A stretch of DNA of 64,000 nt from Casuarius casuarius (lineage: Eukaryota; Chordata; Aves; Casuariiformes; Casuariidae), in assembly GCA_003342895.1 (NCBI GenBank), contig PTFA01000005.1, positions 3,097,988 through 3,161,987 on the forward strand, written 5' to 3'. The stretch's first letter is position 1, and each line of letters opens with the position of its first letter. Of the stretch, positions 37,650 through 49,349 are shown in pieces. A program made the position numbers and the translations under genes. The notes beneath the pieces were generated by a model. That model made no database searches. It was not told the DNA's origin and saw only the letters and a program-made list of their open reading frames with translations.

Positions 37650-40480
37650 TGGGGAGAGTGATACTAAACAACCAAAATGGTTATGTGGAAATTCAGAACT
37701 CTGCTATGGATTAGTGTATGCTTCTCAGTCTGGAATAACCAAGAAAAGGGAACTTGTCTCTATGGATCAAGGGCACAAGTGCTGAAAACCCAGAATGTTA
37801 AAAGGGAAATAAAAGCTAGTGTCACAAGTTCTCAAAGAAGAAGTAACAAAGGGGTACATATCATACCCATCAAAATACCACTTTTTGTTTAAAAATTGCA
37901 ACCTATGACCCAGGAAAATAGTTGTGGTTTAGAAAAACTGATGGCTGGGTAACTAAAAAGGGAAGGATCACACCAAGTATGAACATAGTGTGAGAGAAGG
38001 TGGACAAAAAGGAAATAGTATGTTGCCTGTAAAATTTATATGGTCAATGCACAGGCATTGATGTGTCAGCCTCCTCTCTATGAGATGGAAGGACACTGTG
38101 CTGCCTCCTTGAGAGGGTCTGCAGTTCAGGAAGCAAAATGTTGCATCTGAACTTTATAATTAGGCCAACCAAGCATGAACAGCAGAACATGAGATCAAAT
38201 ACTAGTAATGCATTTCCCTTCCAACGATAGTAAGGACAACACTTACATGCATAGCTGTACCGATCAGGATACCAGAGGGATCAGTTCTGAAGAAGACAGG
38301 AAACCAAGCAGTGTTTCTTGCAGTTTCATAGAGGCAGTCTAGGAGTGGTTCCATCTCTGCTCTGAGAAAGGCTGATTTTCCCACAGTGGCTGCTTTTCTC
38401 TTTAACTTGTATCCTGTTTATTTGTAGACCACCCATCAAGGTAGTTAATAGTCTTCATGCATATTTGCTAATCAAGATAACATGGTTTATTTACTTCAGA
38501 TGCAGACTAAGATTCTTTCAGGATGTGGCATCTGTGTGATGTTTTTCCAGGTGTGGTTCAAGATAACCCTACCACATTCTTTGTCTTGTATACATTCCTA
38601 GTTTAGAGTTCCCAGATTTCATAGGGTTCCTGGATATTCGTATTACACAACAATATGATAAAACACAACACATGGTAAAACACACACAACAGTGGTAAAA
38701 ACTATATATATATATATATATATATAAATGTTTTAAAATTAATCTTAATCTAGTTGTTATTAACATCTATTTACAGCAATGTTATTTGTATATATTTATA
38801 TTTGATTGTTTTCAGGTTTCCTTTTCAAAAGTTTTGAACCCTATCTAGTGGCAAATTAGATCTATTTGAAGCAAACCTCCTGAACCAAAGAGAATGAGGA
38901 CNTGAAGAGCCTTAAGGCTACCTTATTGTTTGTTTCTATTGCATTGACTTATCTGCTAATGTAGACAGAATGTGAGTCAGCACCACTTAATCTGGTTTAG
39001 CCTACTGGTTTCAGCCTGCTTTTAAAGCTTTCCAAAAGCAAACAGAAGCATTTTTGGTCCCATTTGAGGAGAGGTCTTAGAGATCTATTAGTGGTCACTC
39101 AAAGACTTTAAAGTCAGGCAAGATTGTCAGTTCATGTGACCTTCTTCACAGCTGAAAAATTTTTAATTCACGTTTTTGAACGAAATCTTCTGTGAACAGA
39201 ACCAGCTTGTAAGAGCATTGTTCAGCACATCTACTGCATGCAGAAAGGCACTGCTGGGACACAGGCCAGTGTGTCTCAGACCCCACAGGAGCTGTGCAGG
39301 TACAGCTTATACCATGCAAGGTCCTGTCATGAAGTGAGACGGGAGGCCGGCATATTAGGCAGAAGAATTGCTCTTTGCCTGGATGATAAGGGTGCAATGT
39401 CAAAATACAGATCAGTACAAATTTCTGGTACAAGTTACCAGACTCTTCAAAATTGGGTAGAAAATAATAAACATTTGATCAATGTATAAAAGAAGAGCAA
39501 ACAAAACACTTAGCTTGTGTTGGTCATGGCCACATAGCTTGTGTTGTTCTTGCCAGAGGTATAAAGCATTAATATCTTGTTGAGACAGATGTGTTAGTAT
39601 CTTGAAGCTGGCCAAATGTTTGCCAGTATAACAAACCTCCAGTTGTTCCTGCTGAAGTAAGATCAGTACTGGAATTTCCTGGCCAGTGACCCAACGGTGC
39701 TGAGATCCTTGAGAGCACAGTGCTGCTCTAACTCTGGTGCAGAACACCTGTGATTATTCAAGAAATAGAGAAAAGAATGACTTGATTTTTTTTGTGATTG
39801 TTTTTATTTTTAGTATTTGAGAGCCCTTTGCAATGCACTTCATTCAAAGCAACTGTTCCTACAAGCTTCTAGCTTCTACTGTTGTTTGTAGCGATTTCTC
39901 ACAAGTGTATATGTTGAAATAAGGTTTTGGAACTACAGTGTCTTTCTTTGGCTACCAATTGCTCAAGATTATTTAGGATGCAGGGATCAAAAAGGCTCCT
40001 TAGAACTAGCAACATTTGTCTTTGGAACAGGATGAAGACTAGGTGCCAGAGGGAAGCAGCACTTGGTGTAACTTTTAATTAAATATTCCTTCGTTAAGTG
40101 AGCCTGATCACAAACAACAGTTTATGTTGCTGTCATTCTGATTCTGTGTCAGTGGAAGTCACTTAGGTTATTTGATGCATGAATCTATAGCTTTGTAGTC
40201 CAGTAAATGTGGTGTTGCCTTCACAAGCAGCAAGCAACAAGCTTTGTATTAAGATAGCAGTGCAGGTCTTAGGACTTGTCGTGGCTTGCTTGGAGTTTTC
40301 TTTCAGCTTTTCTAGCTGTGACAGCAGTTTTCTAGTGACCAGTTGGCCATTGCCCGATCTGTTTAATTTTTGTTTAGCTTTGTATGCTCATGTAGTATAA
40401 CCATAGTGTGGGTTTTTTTTGTGTTTTTTGGTTTTTTGGTTTTTTTTAAACAGATGGTAGTAACAAGTAGTTATTCTGTG
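37650..40480. other. Intergenic, nothing recognised except a (TA)n run
   Basis: No coding or repeat family was recognised in this 2.8-kb interval, apart from the dinucleotide repeat at 38703-38727. Confidence 0.5.
38703..38727. repeat. (TA)n microsatellite
   Basis: About 12 TA units. Confidence 0.95.
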
Positions 40481-40489
40481 TGGAATGAA

Positions 40490-41190
40490 TCATTTATGAT
40501 CCTAGCACAATTCTGTAGAGTAGACGAGTACAGTCATGGCATGATAACAGAGGTCTTGAAAGTGGCGGCACAGAATGGAGCTATAAACCATTCACCAGTG
40601 GCCAACTACAGATAGTTAAAGGAATGAAAACTTGGGAGCTGGGCAAAACTGGCTTTAAGAGGGACAAAGAGGACAAAGGAGCAAGTATCCATCAAATCTA
40701 AAATGCAATGCATACAGTAAATTTGAATGTAACATGGGGTTGCATACCAAGGAGAGAGATCAAGGTGCATATTAGAAAATGTGCCAAATGAACTCTAGGA
40801 GGAGGAGGAAGAAGAAGCCTTCAAAATCCTCCTCCTCTTGTCAGACCTCTTGTCCACTGTCAACATCACACTCCTTGCAGTGAAGGGCATGGGAGCCTGA
40901 CAATCTGCCATAACTCCATCCCAGGCTGAAGCCAGTGACATTAGGAGCCAGAGTAGTGGAAGGGTGAGCATAACACCGAAAAAAAGGGATAGATACTAGG
41001 AAGCTTTTGTGTAAGAGCTTTAATGGTATTCTTAGTGAGACTTATTCTGTATTAATTAGAAAATTTGGAGTATGAATAGGAGTATCATTGCAATTAGACT
41101 AATATTAATGATGAACATTGCATTTTGATTAGACTTATAATTTAATTAGACTAACAATACATTTTTGACTTTATAAGATGTATTTCCTTT
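40490..41190 (+). mobile_element. LTR family F, copy 1
   Basis: Matches the minus strand of 61000-61690 along its whole length. Shared blocks are CAGAGG-CTTGAAAG, ATAAAC-AT-CACCAGTGG, CTTGGGAGCTGGG, GAGCAAGTATCC, GGAGCCAGAG(T/A), GTGGAAG-GTGAG, and the end GACTAACAATA. A TATA-like GCTATAAACC lies near 40582. The end corresponds to ACTAACAATAAATCG in copy 2, where AATAAA is intact; this copy reads AATACA. I infer a decayed LTR or LTR-containing segment. Confidence 0.65.
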
Positions 41191-42000
41191 TGCACGTAAC
41201 AAGATTTCAAGTGTAACAAACCTTTCTTCAATAGCCATGTCATCTACACCAGTAATGCAGCTGTCCAGATAACTTCATGATATGTGAGATATACTATACC
41301 TGTGTGAGACTATATCATAACTTACATGAGGACAACACAGTAAAAGACTGTTTGCTAGAGCTTCCTTGTTGTATCTTTGCATTAGCTGCTGCAGTATTAA
41401 ACCAATGAACCTCCTCTGATTGGTCAAAAACAGGGCCTTGCATTAGTTTATGTTGTGTTTTGAAAGTGCTTTGTACTAAAGCTACATGTATCATTTTTGA
41501 AGCATTAATATCTGCATATTATTTTGCAGGATCCTGACTCATTGCAGATTGTAAGACACTTTGAGAACATGTTCTCCTTGTCTGCTTCTATTTGAAGTAG
41601 AGGGAAGACTGCACCAGTTTATGTGGCAAGTTTTCTCCACCTTGCACTTATATCTTATCACACCAGCCACTGCAACGTAATCCTTCATGTTTGCTAGAGC
41701 ATAAACTTAATTGATAGAATGATGGAGAGAAATCAGTTTGATCCTGAGCCCTTTCTTGAAGAGTGACTTTTATCAGAGACAGATAGATACCAGGAAAAAG
41801 GATTGTCAGTAATAACAAGAAATCATGACAGCATGGAGAGAAAAACTGCTGGAATATTGTATTTGAAATGACTGTAAATACTATTTTTTAAACAGCTGCA
41901 TTTCAAATGGATGTCCTTTTAAAAGCAGGTTAAAATGTTTGAGTGAAAGGCAGTGAGGAAGTATTAACCTGACTAAATTTGTTTAAGAGCAGATGTTAAG
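41191..42000. other. Intergenic, nothing recognised
   Basis: AT-rich spacer between the LTR F copy and the ATCGAT island. No open frame and no recognised repeat. Confidence 0.5.
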
Positions 42001-42080
42001 ATACCTATCGATAGGCGTCGATATCGATTGGCATTGATATTTATTGATGCTGAATGATATTGACGCCTATCGATAGGTAT
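42001..42080. repeat. Perfect 19-bp inverted repeat (26 bp with two CpG-decay mismatches)
   Basis: ATACCTATCGATAGGCGTC (42001-42019) and its exact complement GACGCCTATCGATAGGTAT (42062-42080). The arms extend to 42026 and 42055 with only two mismatches, both CG versus TG/CA. Each arm also contains the 12-bp palindrome CCTATCGATAGG. The loop is about 28-42 nt. Confidence 0.95.
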
Positions 42081-42702
42081 GGAATTCAACAGGCATCGAT
42101 GGCCCTCGCTATAGAGAGGTATCGATGTCAAGACTCCTTCAATGCACAACAAGAAGCAAATTGGCCCCAGCCCAAAAGCTAAACATGTCTGACGAGATTG
42201 ACATCTATCAAAAGGGATTGATAGGCATCAATATCACGAGGCATTGACAGTTACCCATGCCCATCGATCCCCACCCAAGGCTGTGCAAATCAAAAGGCAT
42301 CGATGCCCCCTGAGAGACAGTGCCCTTGACAGCGATAGTCGTATCGCTCGAGAGGCCAGTGGACATTGAGAACTATCACTGGCTATGGGCAGGGATGGCC
42401 AGCGGTGGTTATCGATAACACTCGATCCCTAGGGAGAGTGAACCTGATCGATACCTGTCAGGATGCAGAGCTATCAATGCAGACCGAGAGGGCTCGATAT
42501 CTATGCATGTTGTTCCCGAGCAACACATACGGAAATCCGTCCTCAGGAAGGGCCCTTGACCCTGACAACGGCCAATGTCGACAGGCTTCAGTGCCTACCA
42601 AGAGCAACATGGTGCCCAGACCAAAACCTCTGCATGCCTCTCGATCGGCAGCTATCAATGCCTATTGGTAGGTGTCAATATTGATCGGCATCAATATTTA
42701 TC
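42001..42702. repeat. ATCGAT-rich island with 44-bp flanking direct repeats (unclassified)
   Basis: Nine copies of ATCGAT (42007, 42023, 42069, 42095, 42121, 42263, 42299, 42411, 42447) and 14 CGAT in about 700 bp, in a genome where CpG is depleted. ATTGAT and ATCAAT, the two CpG-deamination products, are interspersed. The block at 42001-42044 recurs in direct orientation at 42659-42702 with nine differences, all transitions. The left block also has an inverted copy (see the hairpin entry). Open frames at 42366-42772 are short and overlap in several frames, so I do not call a gene. It could be one unit of a satellite or minisatellite, or a small transposon with terminal repeats. I do not recognise the family. 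Confidence 0.8.
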
Positions 42703-42808
42703 TGAAACTGAAAGACACAACCCTTCCCTGATCAAGCCTTTGCCTGTACTGCACTTACACAAACAGTGTTGAGGCTATATCATGACTCTCAGTCATCAAG
42801 CTATGCAA

Positions 42809-42939
42809 GTGCTAGCATTATATATATATTATATATATAATTTATATAGAGAATTGTATTATATATAATATTTTATATTTATTATATATTATATAATATA
42901 ATTATATGATATAATAATATATATTATCATGCTAGCAAT
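42809..42939. repeat. AT-rich palindromic repeat bounded by inverted GCTAGC
   Basis: About 110 bp of nearly pure A/T made of TATATA, ATTATATAT and TATAATA modules that are largely self-complementary. It is flanked on the left by TGCTAGCATTATATA and on the right by TATATTATCATGCTAGCA. It could extrude as a cruciform. Its class resembles the palindromic AT-rich repeats known to be unstable in other vertebrates. Confidence 0.85.
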
Positions 42940-45900
42940 GATGGGAGTGTTCGCTGCATATCTTTCCAGTAAAGGGCCTCTTGAGATTATCAAGTCCTTT
43001 TCCCGTCTGTCAGATTAAATATATCTTGACAAAATATGTCTGAGGTGGTTTAACATATTCTTTTGTAGAAAATGATGTAATGGAATTGGCCCAAACTTTG
43101 TGTACGACCAGATCCAAACATACTCACATACATACACACAGTTGTGGAAACTCTGCCTAAAGCATCATGAGCCTCTGGACAGAGATGTCAGAAGTTCAAA
43201 AGGAAACTGAAGAGCATGAAGAACTAAGGTTAGCTATGTTCCTCATGCTGCTTTTGCAGTAACTTTTGACTTTGTCATCAGCTGGTTCAGGAGCTGACGG
43301 ACACCTTGGAGTAACTCACTGTGTGGAAGGAAAAGTGGAAAGGACTTCCAAGCAATGGGCATGAAAACATGCTTATTTTCAATGAGCTGGCCAGATTCAA
43401 TATTGTTTAAGGTCTTATCCTGACCCCAATACAGAGCCCAAAGTAATTGCCTTGGTAAAGGACAAGTGTATTTGATGGAAGGACCCTGTATAGAACTTAG
43501 AGCCTATTGCACTGCAACACCCAAATGACACAAGTTTGGCCTACAGTTAAAGGCATCCTCAAGGATATGCTTTGTTTTTCCACCAGATCTAGAACTGTTC
43601 TCTGTAGTAAAGTAAGCAAGATTAAAAAAAATGTTTGCTAGCCTTCCATACTTTTTTCTCACTTCACATTTTACAAAGGTCTTGAGAGAAGAGATAAAGA
43701 GGAACATGAACGCAAAAGTGAGCTAACTCCAGCCTTTCTGGCCTATCTGACCTGCAATAGGTCTAATCAGAAGAAAAACAAAACTACTGATTGAGATAAA
43801 TTGCAGGGAATGTGGAGAATGTGACTTTGCTATGACTGTTAGGTACCTGGTGAGAATTTTCTGAACAATGGTGGGGTCTTTGATAATACTTTACTTTGAA
43901 ATGCAATCGGTCATTCAAGCAAAAAAGACCTGAGGTTGACTGCTTTCAATCTGACCTACTTTTGTGAAGGAGTTTCTGTTCTTTCAGGGGCACTCTTTGT
44001 AATCACCTGTCCATAAAAAAGTTGGTACAGACTACAGGGTTAACTTATTTTTCTCAAATGACCATATCTAAACAATTTATTTAGCTCCATCCTTAATATC
44101 ACAGACAAACCTCTGATTTTTGTTTCTGTTTGAAAGGGTTTACCATTTTATTCCTTTTTGATAAGCCTCACATTCTGGGATAATATACTTAGGTGTAGCA
44201 GTCACTTTGTATCTGAGAATAGTAAAAGAAATATTACCACCCATCTACTTTAACAGAATGACGTTTCTGTACTTTTCCTTAACCTAAGAGTCTAAGGCCA
44301 TATTCTCCAAGATTATGCCACCAGCTCACAAAAAGGGAAAAGCTATGAGGAGGTAGAGCTCACGCTAAATCCTTGCAGTGTCAAGAGCTGCATCCACTTG
44401 GCTTTCTGAAAGGAAAGAGATCTGTAGTTTAGTTCCTTATGGCAAAGGAAAATCTCAGCCTCTGAGTTTCCTCTCTGAGCCTCTCCAAAGGCTCACCAGA
44501 GATTTGGGTTGTTTTCCCTGATGCCAGGACACATNTGTTAACAGTTACACTGGGTCACTTCATGTGTGGTCTCTGTGCATGCTGTTTCTATCCAAGAAAC
44601 TGATAATTTTCTCAGTTTCTACACACTGTAAAGGGCTTTTGTGCATATCTGTCTGGGTGGTTATACTGTTTACTGCAATGTTATCTCCAGGGCTTCTTAG
44701 TTGAGGAGGACCTCAGCAGAAAATTTGGTATTAAACTTGTACATAGGTGTGTGCATATACGTAATGTAATGGAGTTTTAAGGGAACAATATTGTACAAAA
44801 CAAGAGAAGTACAACTTATTCACTGTTGAAATCATACTAATGATATGAGAATATTCATTTATTCTACAGTGGAAAACAGACCCAGCTAGTCTCCAGGCAG
44901 GCACAGGGTGGTAGAGAGGCACGTCTTGGCCAGATGACTCCCAGGTGGAGATCAACCACTGTCAAATTCACTGTGCATTCCCGGTTCCCCTGAGGATTCT
45001 TGCTACCGCTGCATCCTACGTTGTTTCTGGAAAAGCCAGTGGAAGAGATAAGATCGTAAACAGCAAGTGAGGGATTCTTGGGGGAGGCAACCAACAGTGC
45101 TTACTGGCTGCTTGTGAAAAACAGGTCTTGAAGGAAGTCCTGACAAACTATTTTATACAGGATGACTGCAGGCAATTATGTTATGCTTATGACAGAATAA
45201 ATGAACTTGAAAAGACACTCCCTATTTGCTGTTTTTTTTTTTTTTTCCTGAATAGCACTCCCACTTCCGGGAACCTGACAGCCCACTGTTTATTATCTAG
45301 CTTACAAAGAGAGCTGCAAATAGCCAGCAAATATAAAAATTCCTTCTCCCTCCCCACTCTTTGAACATACTTGTCTGGCCTTTATAATTTAGGTCTATCA
45401 AACAGAACTGTTATGGTCAGGCCACACTAAGCCCTCTAAAAACCTGTTGCTGGCCTTTACAATCACTTTCATTCAGACATTCTCCAACCCAGTCATCCAG
45501 CCTTTTCCTTCAGAAGTACTAAACAAGAATGAGTTTTGCTGATGAAAACACAACAAAATTTTGTTTAAAGTTTTGCTTTTTTTTTTTTTTTTAAACAAGT
45601 TCCACATTGTGGCCAGCTGCTGTACCTTTGTGGTGTACCAAGACAGTTCATTGAAGCTATATAGGTTATTTCTCTTTAAAACTGGGGATAAGATATGGGT
45701 AGCTGGAAAATGGAGCGACAAAGGAAAGACTGAACAAAGACAGTGCCAGCTCACCACACAGTTTTGCAGCCTGAAACTTGAAGGTACGTGGATGAGATCA
45801 AATCATGACATGATGGAAGCTCGCATCATCCTGAAGAAAAAGATTAACTGCATAGCATGGGAAAACTCAGGCACAAGCAGACCCAGAGACACAATGAGCT

Positions 45901-47540
45901 GGGTTTACGAAATGATGTTTGGGTAAGTGATCACAGCTCTTCAGACATGCTCCTTACCTGCCTTCTATGTGGGAAGTCCCCTCAGACCTCATGTAGCAAA
46001 GGGAGACTCAGCACTTTTATGACAGTCCCTTGACATCTGTAGGGATCTTTGTACAAAAGCGTGCTGGCTACCAGGAACCTCAGCCTCCCTAGTACTATGT
46101 CCATCTGCCCATTCCTGTATGGTGATTGCATCCCTTCTTGGAGGAGGGGTATGTTAAAGTGTTTTGCAGCTGTGCTGCTTGCCTGTGAGGCTGCCACGCT
46201 AGCTGTGTACCTGGGGCAATTTCACTTCTCAGAGCAGGGGCACACCTCCCACGTGGCCTCCAAANAGCTGCCAGTATCTTCTGCCTTCTTGTACAGAGAT
46301 GTTAGAGCATTTGCAGTAGGCTGCATTGAGGTGGGTCTCACTATAACCTTTTACACCTGCCCCCTGTAAGATGTGATGGGAAACTACCTTTTTCGGGAAT
46401 TTCCAGAGACCACTTTCTGAACTGAGTCTTCTTCCCAGAAAACAGAAGGAATATCTTGGGAATATCTAGTCACAGCAGGCCACAGGTTAGATGTGCCAGG
46501 CATGTGCCTTCCTGTGTGTTGTAGCCTGTTTCAGGAAGTGGTTAAAGCACGGAGGGGTTGGAGGTACTCAAGCACATCATCCAGATAACCTAAGTAGCAG
46601 GAAGATTCTGGAAATGATCAAAAAGCTCCCAGAGGGCTGATATCCGTGTCAATGAACATCCGTGATGTTCATGGTGGCACCCAGGAAAACAAAACAAAAG
46701 ACTATCACCTCCTTTTCCAGAGAAAGAAGCTGTCCACTGACTTCCAGTGAGGACTTTCTTGTTTTTTCTGTGAAGACCAGCAGGGCTTGAACCTGTTCTT
46801 ACAGAGGAGATGAGACATCAGGGTACATTCACTTCAGAGTGTGCAAAACTAGTGTTCTTGCCTGCTAAGCAAGGCAAGATCTGCCTGCAACAGGCAACAC
46901 AGGTCAGGAGGACCAACTAGGCACCTCAGCAGACTTGAAAAGGCAGAGGGTTAAACATTCAACAGAAACTAATGGCTCTGTCTTCTATTCTTCTATTTCA
47001 AAATTAAATAACATCAAATCTAGTAGAATGGCCATGCAATCTGCATCACGTAACAACAGCCACTTCTATAATATGTTGTTTGTGCTGTGTGAATTAATCT
47101 CCTTAGCTATTCAGTCTTAGTTTTATTTGCGGCAAAATTCCAAACTAGAATTACATTGTTTTTTTTCTAATGTAAAACCAGTGAACTCAATCTATTCAGT
47201 CCAGCAAAGAGCCATGGGAGAGTTTCTCTGTAATCAGAAAAATGGAGCTGAAAGCCTCTTTACCCTTCAAGTGACCTCTAAGATATCAGTCCTCTTCACT
47301 GAGGAATTAGATGGGAGGAATTCATTTCCTTCCTTCCTCCCTCCCCAGCCTGATGTTTACTTGGAAATGTTCCTCCTCAGTGGAAAATACTTTCCTCTTA
47401 CAGTGTGGATTGAAATGCAGCTTCTTCTGTTTCTCTGTCTGATACATTCCTGAAGTTCTAAATACTTTGGGAGGTTCAGTTTGTTGCTGACTATGTTTTA
47501 ATAGCAAGTTTCAAAATGAACATGGAGTAAGTTACATTTA
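42940..47540. other. Intergenic, no gene recognised
   Basis: 4.6 kb of mixed sequence with poly(T) tracts at 45232-45246 and 45577-45592. A GC-richer patch lies at 44880-45070. Open frames at 45561-45926 and 46049-46369 (plus) have no recognisable motif and an amino-acid composition not typical of proteins. Confidence 0.5.
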
Positions 47541-47544
47541 GTGA

Positions 47545-47640
47545 AGAATGAAGGCTCTGTGGTTAGAGGGACCTGGGTTCATGTCCCTGCAGTTTTAGAA
47601 GTAAGATTGTATTCTTTGTATGGGAACTTGGCCAGTAACC
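47545..47640 (+). mobile_element. Possible ancient tRNA-derived SINE (MIR-like) fragment
   Basis: A tRNA-like RNA polymerase III promoter remnant: box A-like CTGTGGTTAGAGG (about 47557-47569) and box B GGTTCATGTCC (47576-47586), close to the GGTTCGAnTCC consensus. They are followed at the spacing seen in MIR/CORE-SINEs by GGGAACTTGGCCAGTAACC, like the TGACCTTGGGCAAGT core end. Box A to B spacing is short, so a tRNA gene is unlikely. Confidence 0.4.
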
Positions 47641-48841
47641 AAAGATATGAACAAAACCTCATAAAAGAAACCCCAAAAGTCTTTTTTAAGGGTTAAGTAA
47701 AGTCAATACAACTTTGTTTCCAAAAGCCATTGTAGTAAGGCCTCGTTTCAAATGAGTCTAAAATTGGTGGCTTTGCATTGTCGTAGTAATCCAAGAAGTA
47801 TTCCATCAGAGGGAAACAGCTTTGTAACATCTTGTTTGATTAACCATTGTAGATGTAATCTTGATTAAATAGCCCCTTCTGTGATGTTAGGAAACTGATA
47901 AGATTTATTCTTCAATGAACGCTGTTAAGTTTTTGTATGTGTGTGTGCACACGTGTATAGTGATGCATACACAAGCTATGATCTGGAAGGAATTGACAGC
48001 CCGCNAAAGACTTCCAGTTGCAATTGTGGCGTAAGTGACTTAAACTGAAACTACAAGCAAAATACTGTTGAGCAGAAATCCTGCTAGTGAGTCATGTTCT
48101 AAAGATAGACAAAGAGAGCTGCCTGTGTTTCAGTTGGATTTTTTGCAGTTTGAGATGACTTGCCTAAGTGTCTTTATGGACTTACATAGATGGCTTAACT
48201 TGTTGTTACTATTTATCTACGGGCATGAACCTCTCTAAATCCACAGATTTTACTCTTAAAACATGTCACAGCATTTTTTATGTTTCAGAAGCTTGATTTG
48301 AGAAAGAAACTTCTATTCACCTGCCTTTTACGCTTATTTTGCTACAGGAACATACAGTGCATCTTTGGGACAGGTTCTTCATTTGGTGTAGAGAACATGA
48401 CTGTATAACTGTTAGAAAATTTGCTTATTAGTTAAACGAGATAGTGAAGGACTGTGAGAATACTGTTAATATGTGTACCTTTTAACTAAAGTGCCAAGCA
48501 TTCTGGGAATGTGTGACACTAGTTTACAGTGTACAAATTCTTTGGATGGATGGATAGATGGATAAACACAGTTTAGCATGCAAAAATTGACTAGTTATTC
48601 TATGTTTAAATTGTTAGCCTGTTTCTAGCTCATTTGCNTGTGATCTGCCTAAATATTCTTTGCAGCATGGCCAAAATGTCCTGTTACTCCTATACTGATT
48701 TGTAATATTTTGATGGCCGTGCCTCCCCAGCTATCTTCAATGATAATATGTATCCAGAAAAACTTTGGGAATATATTAGTCTGTTTTCATGAGATACAAG
48801 TGAATCATAACTTCACTATGTGACCTTGCCTCCGTATCTCC
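47641..48841. other. Intergenic with small simple repeats
   Basis: Contains a short TG run at about 47938-47950 and a GGAT/GATA tetranucleotide run at 48543-48564. Nothing else was recognised. Confidence 0.5.
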
Positions 48842-49332
48842 TTTTTTTCTTTTTCTTTTTTTTTTTTTTACTCTGTGTTTTGAGATATCTTATTAAAGGA
48901 TGAATTGAGTTAGATAGCCTTTAATGAGCTGCTCACATTCTGGCAAAAGAAGAGCTNTTCACTCTTTCAACATTACAGCCAGCACCATGGCTATCTCCGG
49001 CGTCCATAGAAGATGAGCTCAGCAATACAGGCCACCTCAGATGCAGAGTTGTCCCACTGAATCCTCAGAGCTCTCCCTTTCTCCAGCAGATAATCAATAC
49101 AAATGCTCCCATCCAAGGATTTTGTAGGTGTGTTCATTTCCCCTTCAACAAGGTATATCTCCAGAATAGTGTTGTCAGGATTTTCACAGTCTCTCAGTTC
49201 TTTATTTGCTGCTTGAATACTTATCTATTGCCTGATCCATTTAGCCAATGCATGGTAATAGTCTGGTCTATTTACGTTCACTTGCATTTTGAAGCATGCA
49301 TCACCTGACTCAGGTCTATTGACAATCCTGTA
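48842..49332 (-). pseudogene. Unidentified broken protein-coding remnant with 3' UTR and poly(A); probable retrocopy
   Basis: On the minus strand the frame is open for 35 codons (49332-49228, ending DYYHALAKWIRQ). It meets an in-frame TAG at 49227-49225, then continues open for 77 codons (49224-48994) to a TAG at 48993-48991. The segment has strongly protein-like composition, for example PDNTILEIYLVEGEMN, YLLEKGRALRIQWDNSA and the terminal IAELIFYGRRR. About 120 nt of 3' UTR follow with ATTAAA (48920-48925) and AATAAG (48889-48894). Then comes a 28-nt A-rich tail (48842-48869) starting 20 nt after AATAAG. This arrangement is that of a reverse-transcribed mRNA. A pyrimidine-rich AG lies just upstream (TCTGCTCTTTCACAG, near 49336-49350), so a decayed terminal exon remains possible. 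I do not recognise the parent protein. Confidence 0.55.
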
Positions 49333-49349
49333 TTACTGTGAAAGAGCAG

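Noticed and set aside
42366..42772. Four overlapping frames inside the ATCGAT island
   Set aside because: They occur in three frames and both strands because the island is richer in GC and poorer in stops; no motif is shared between them.
47545..47640. tRNA gene
   Set aside because: Box B is present, but box A spacing and the acceptor and anticodon stems do not form a cloverleaf.
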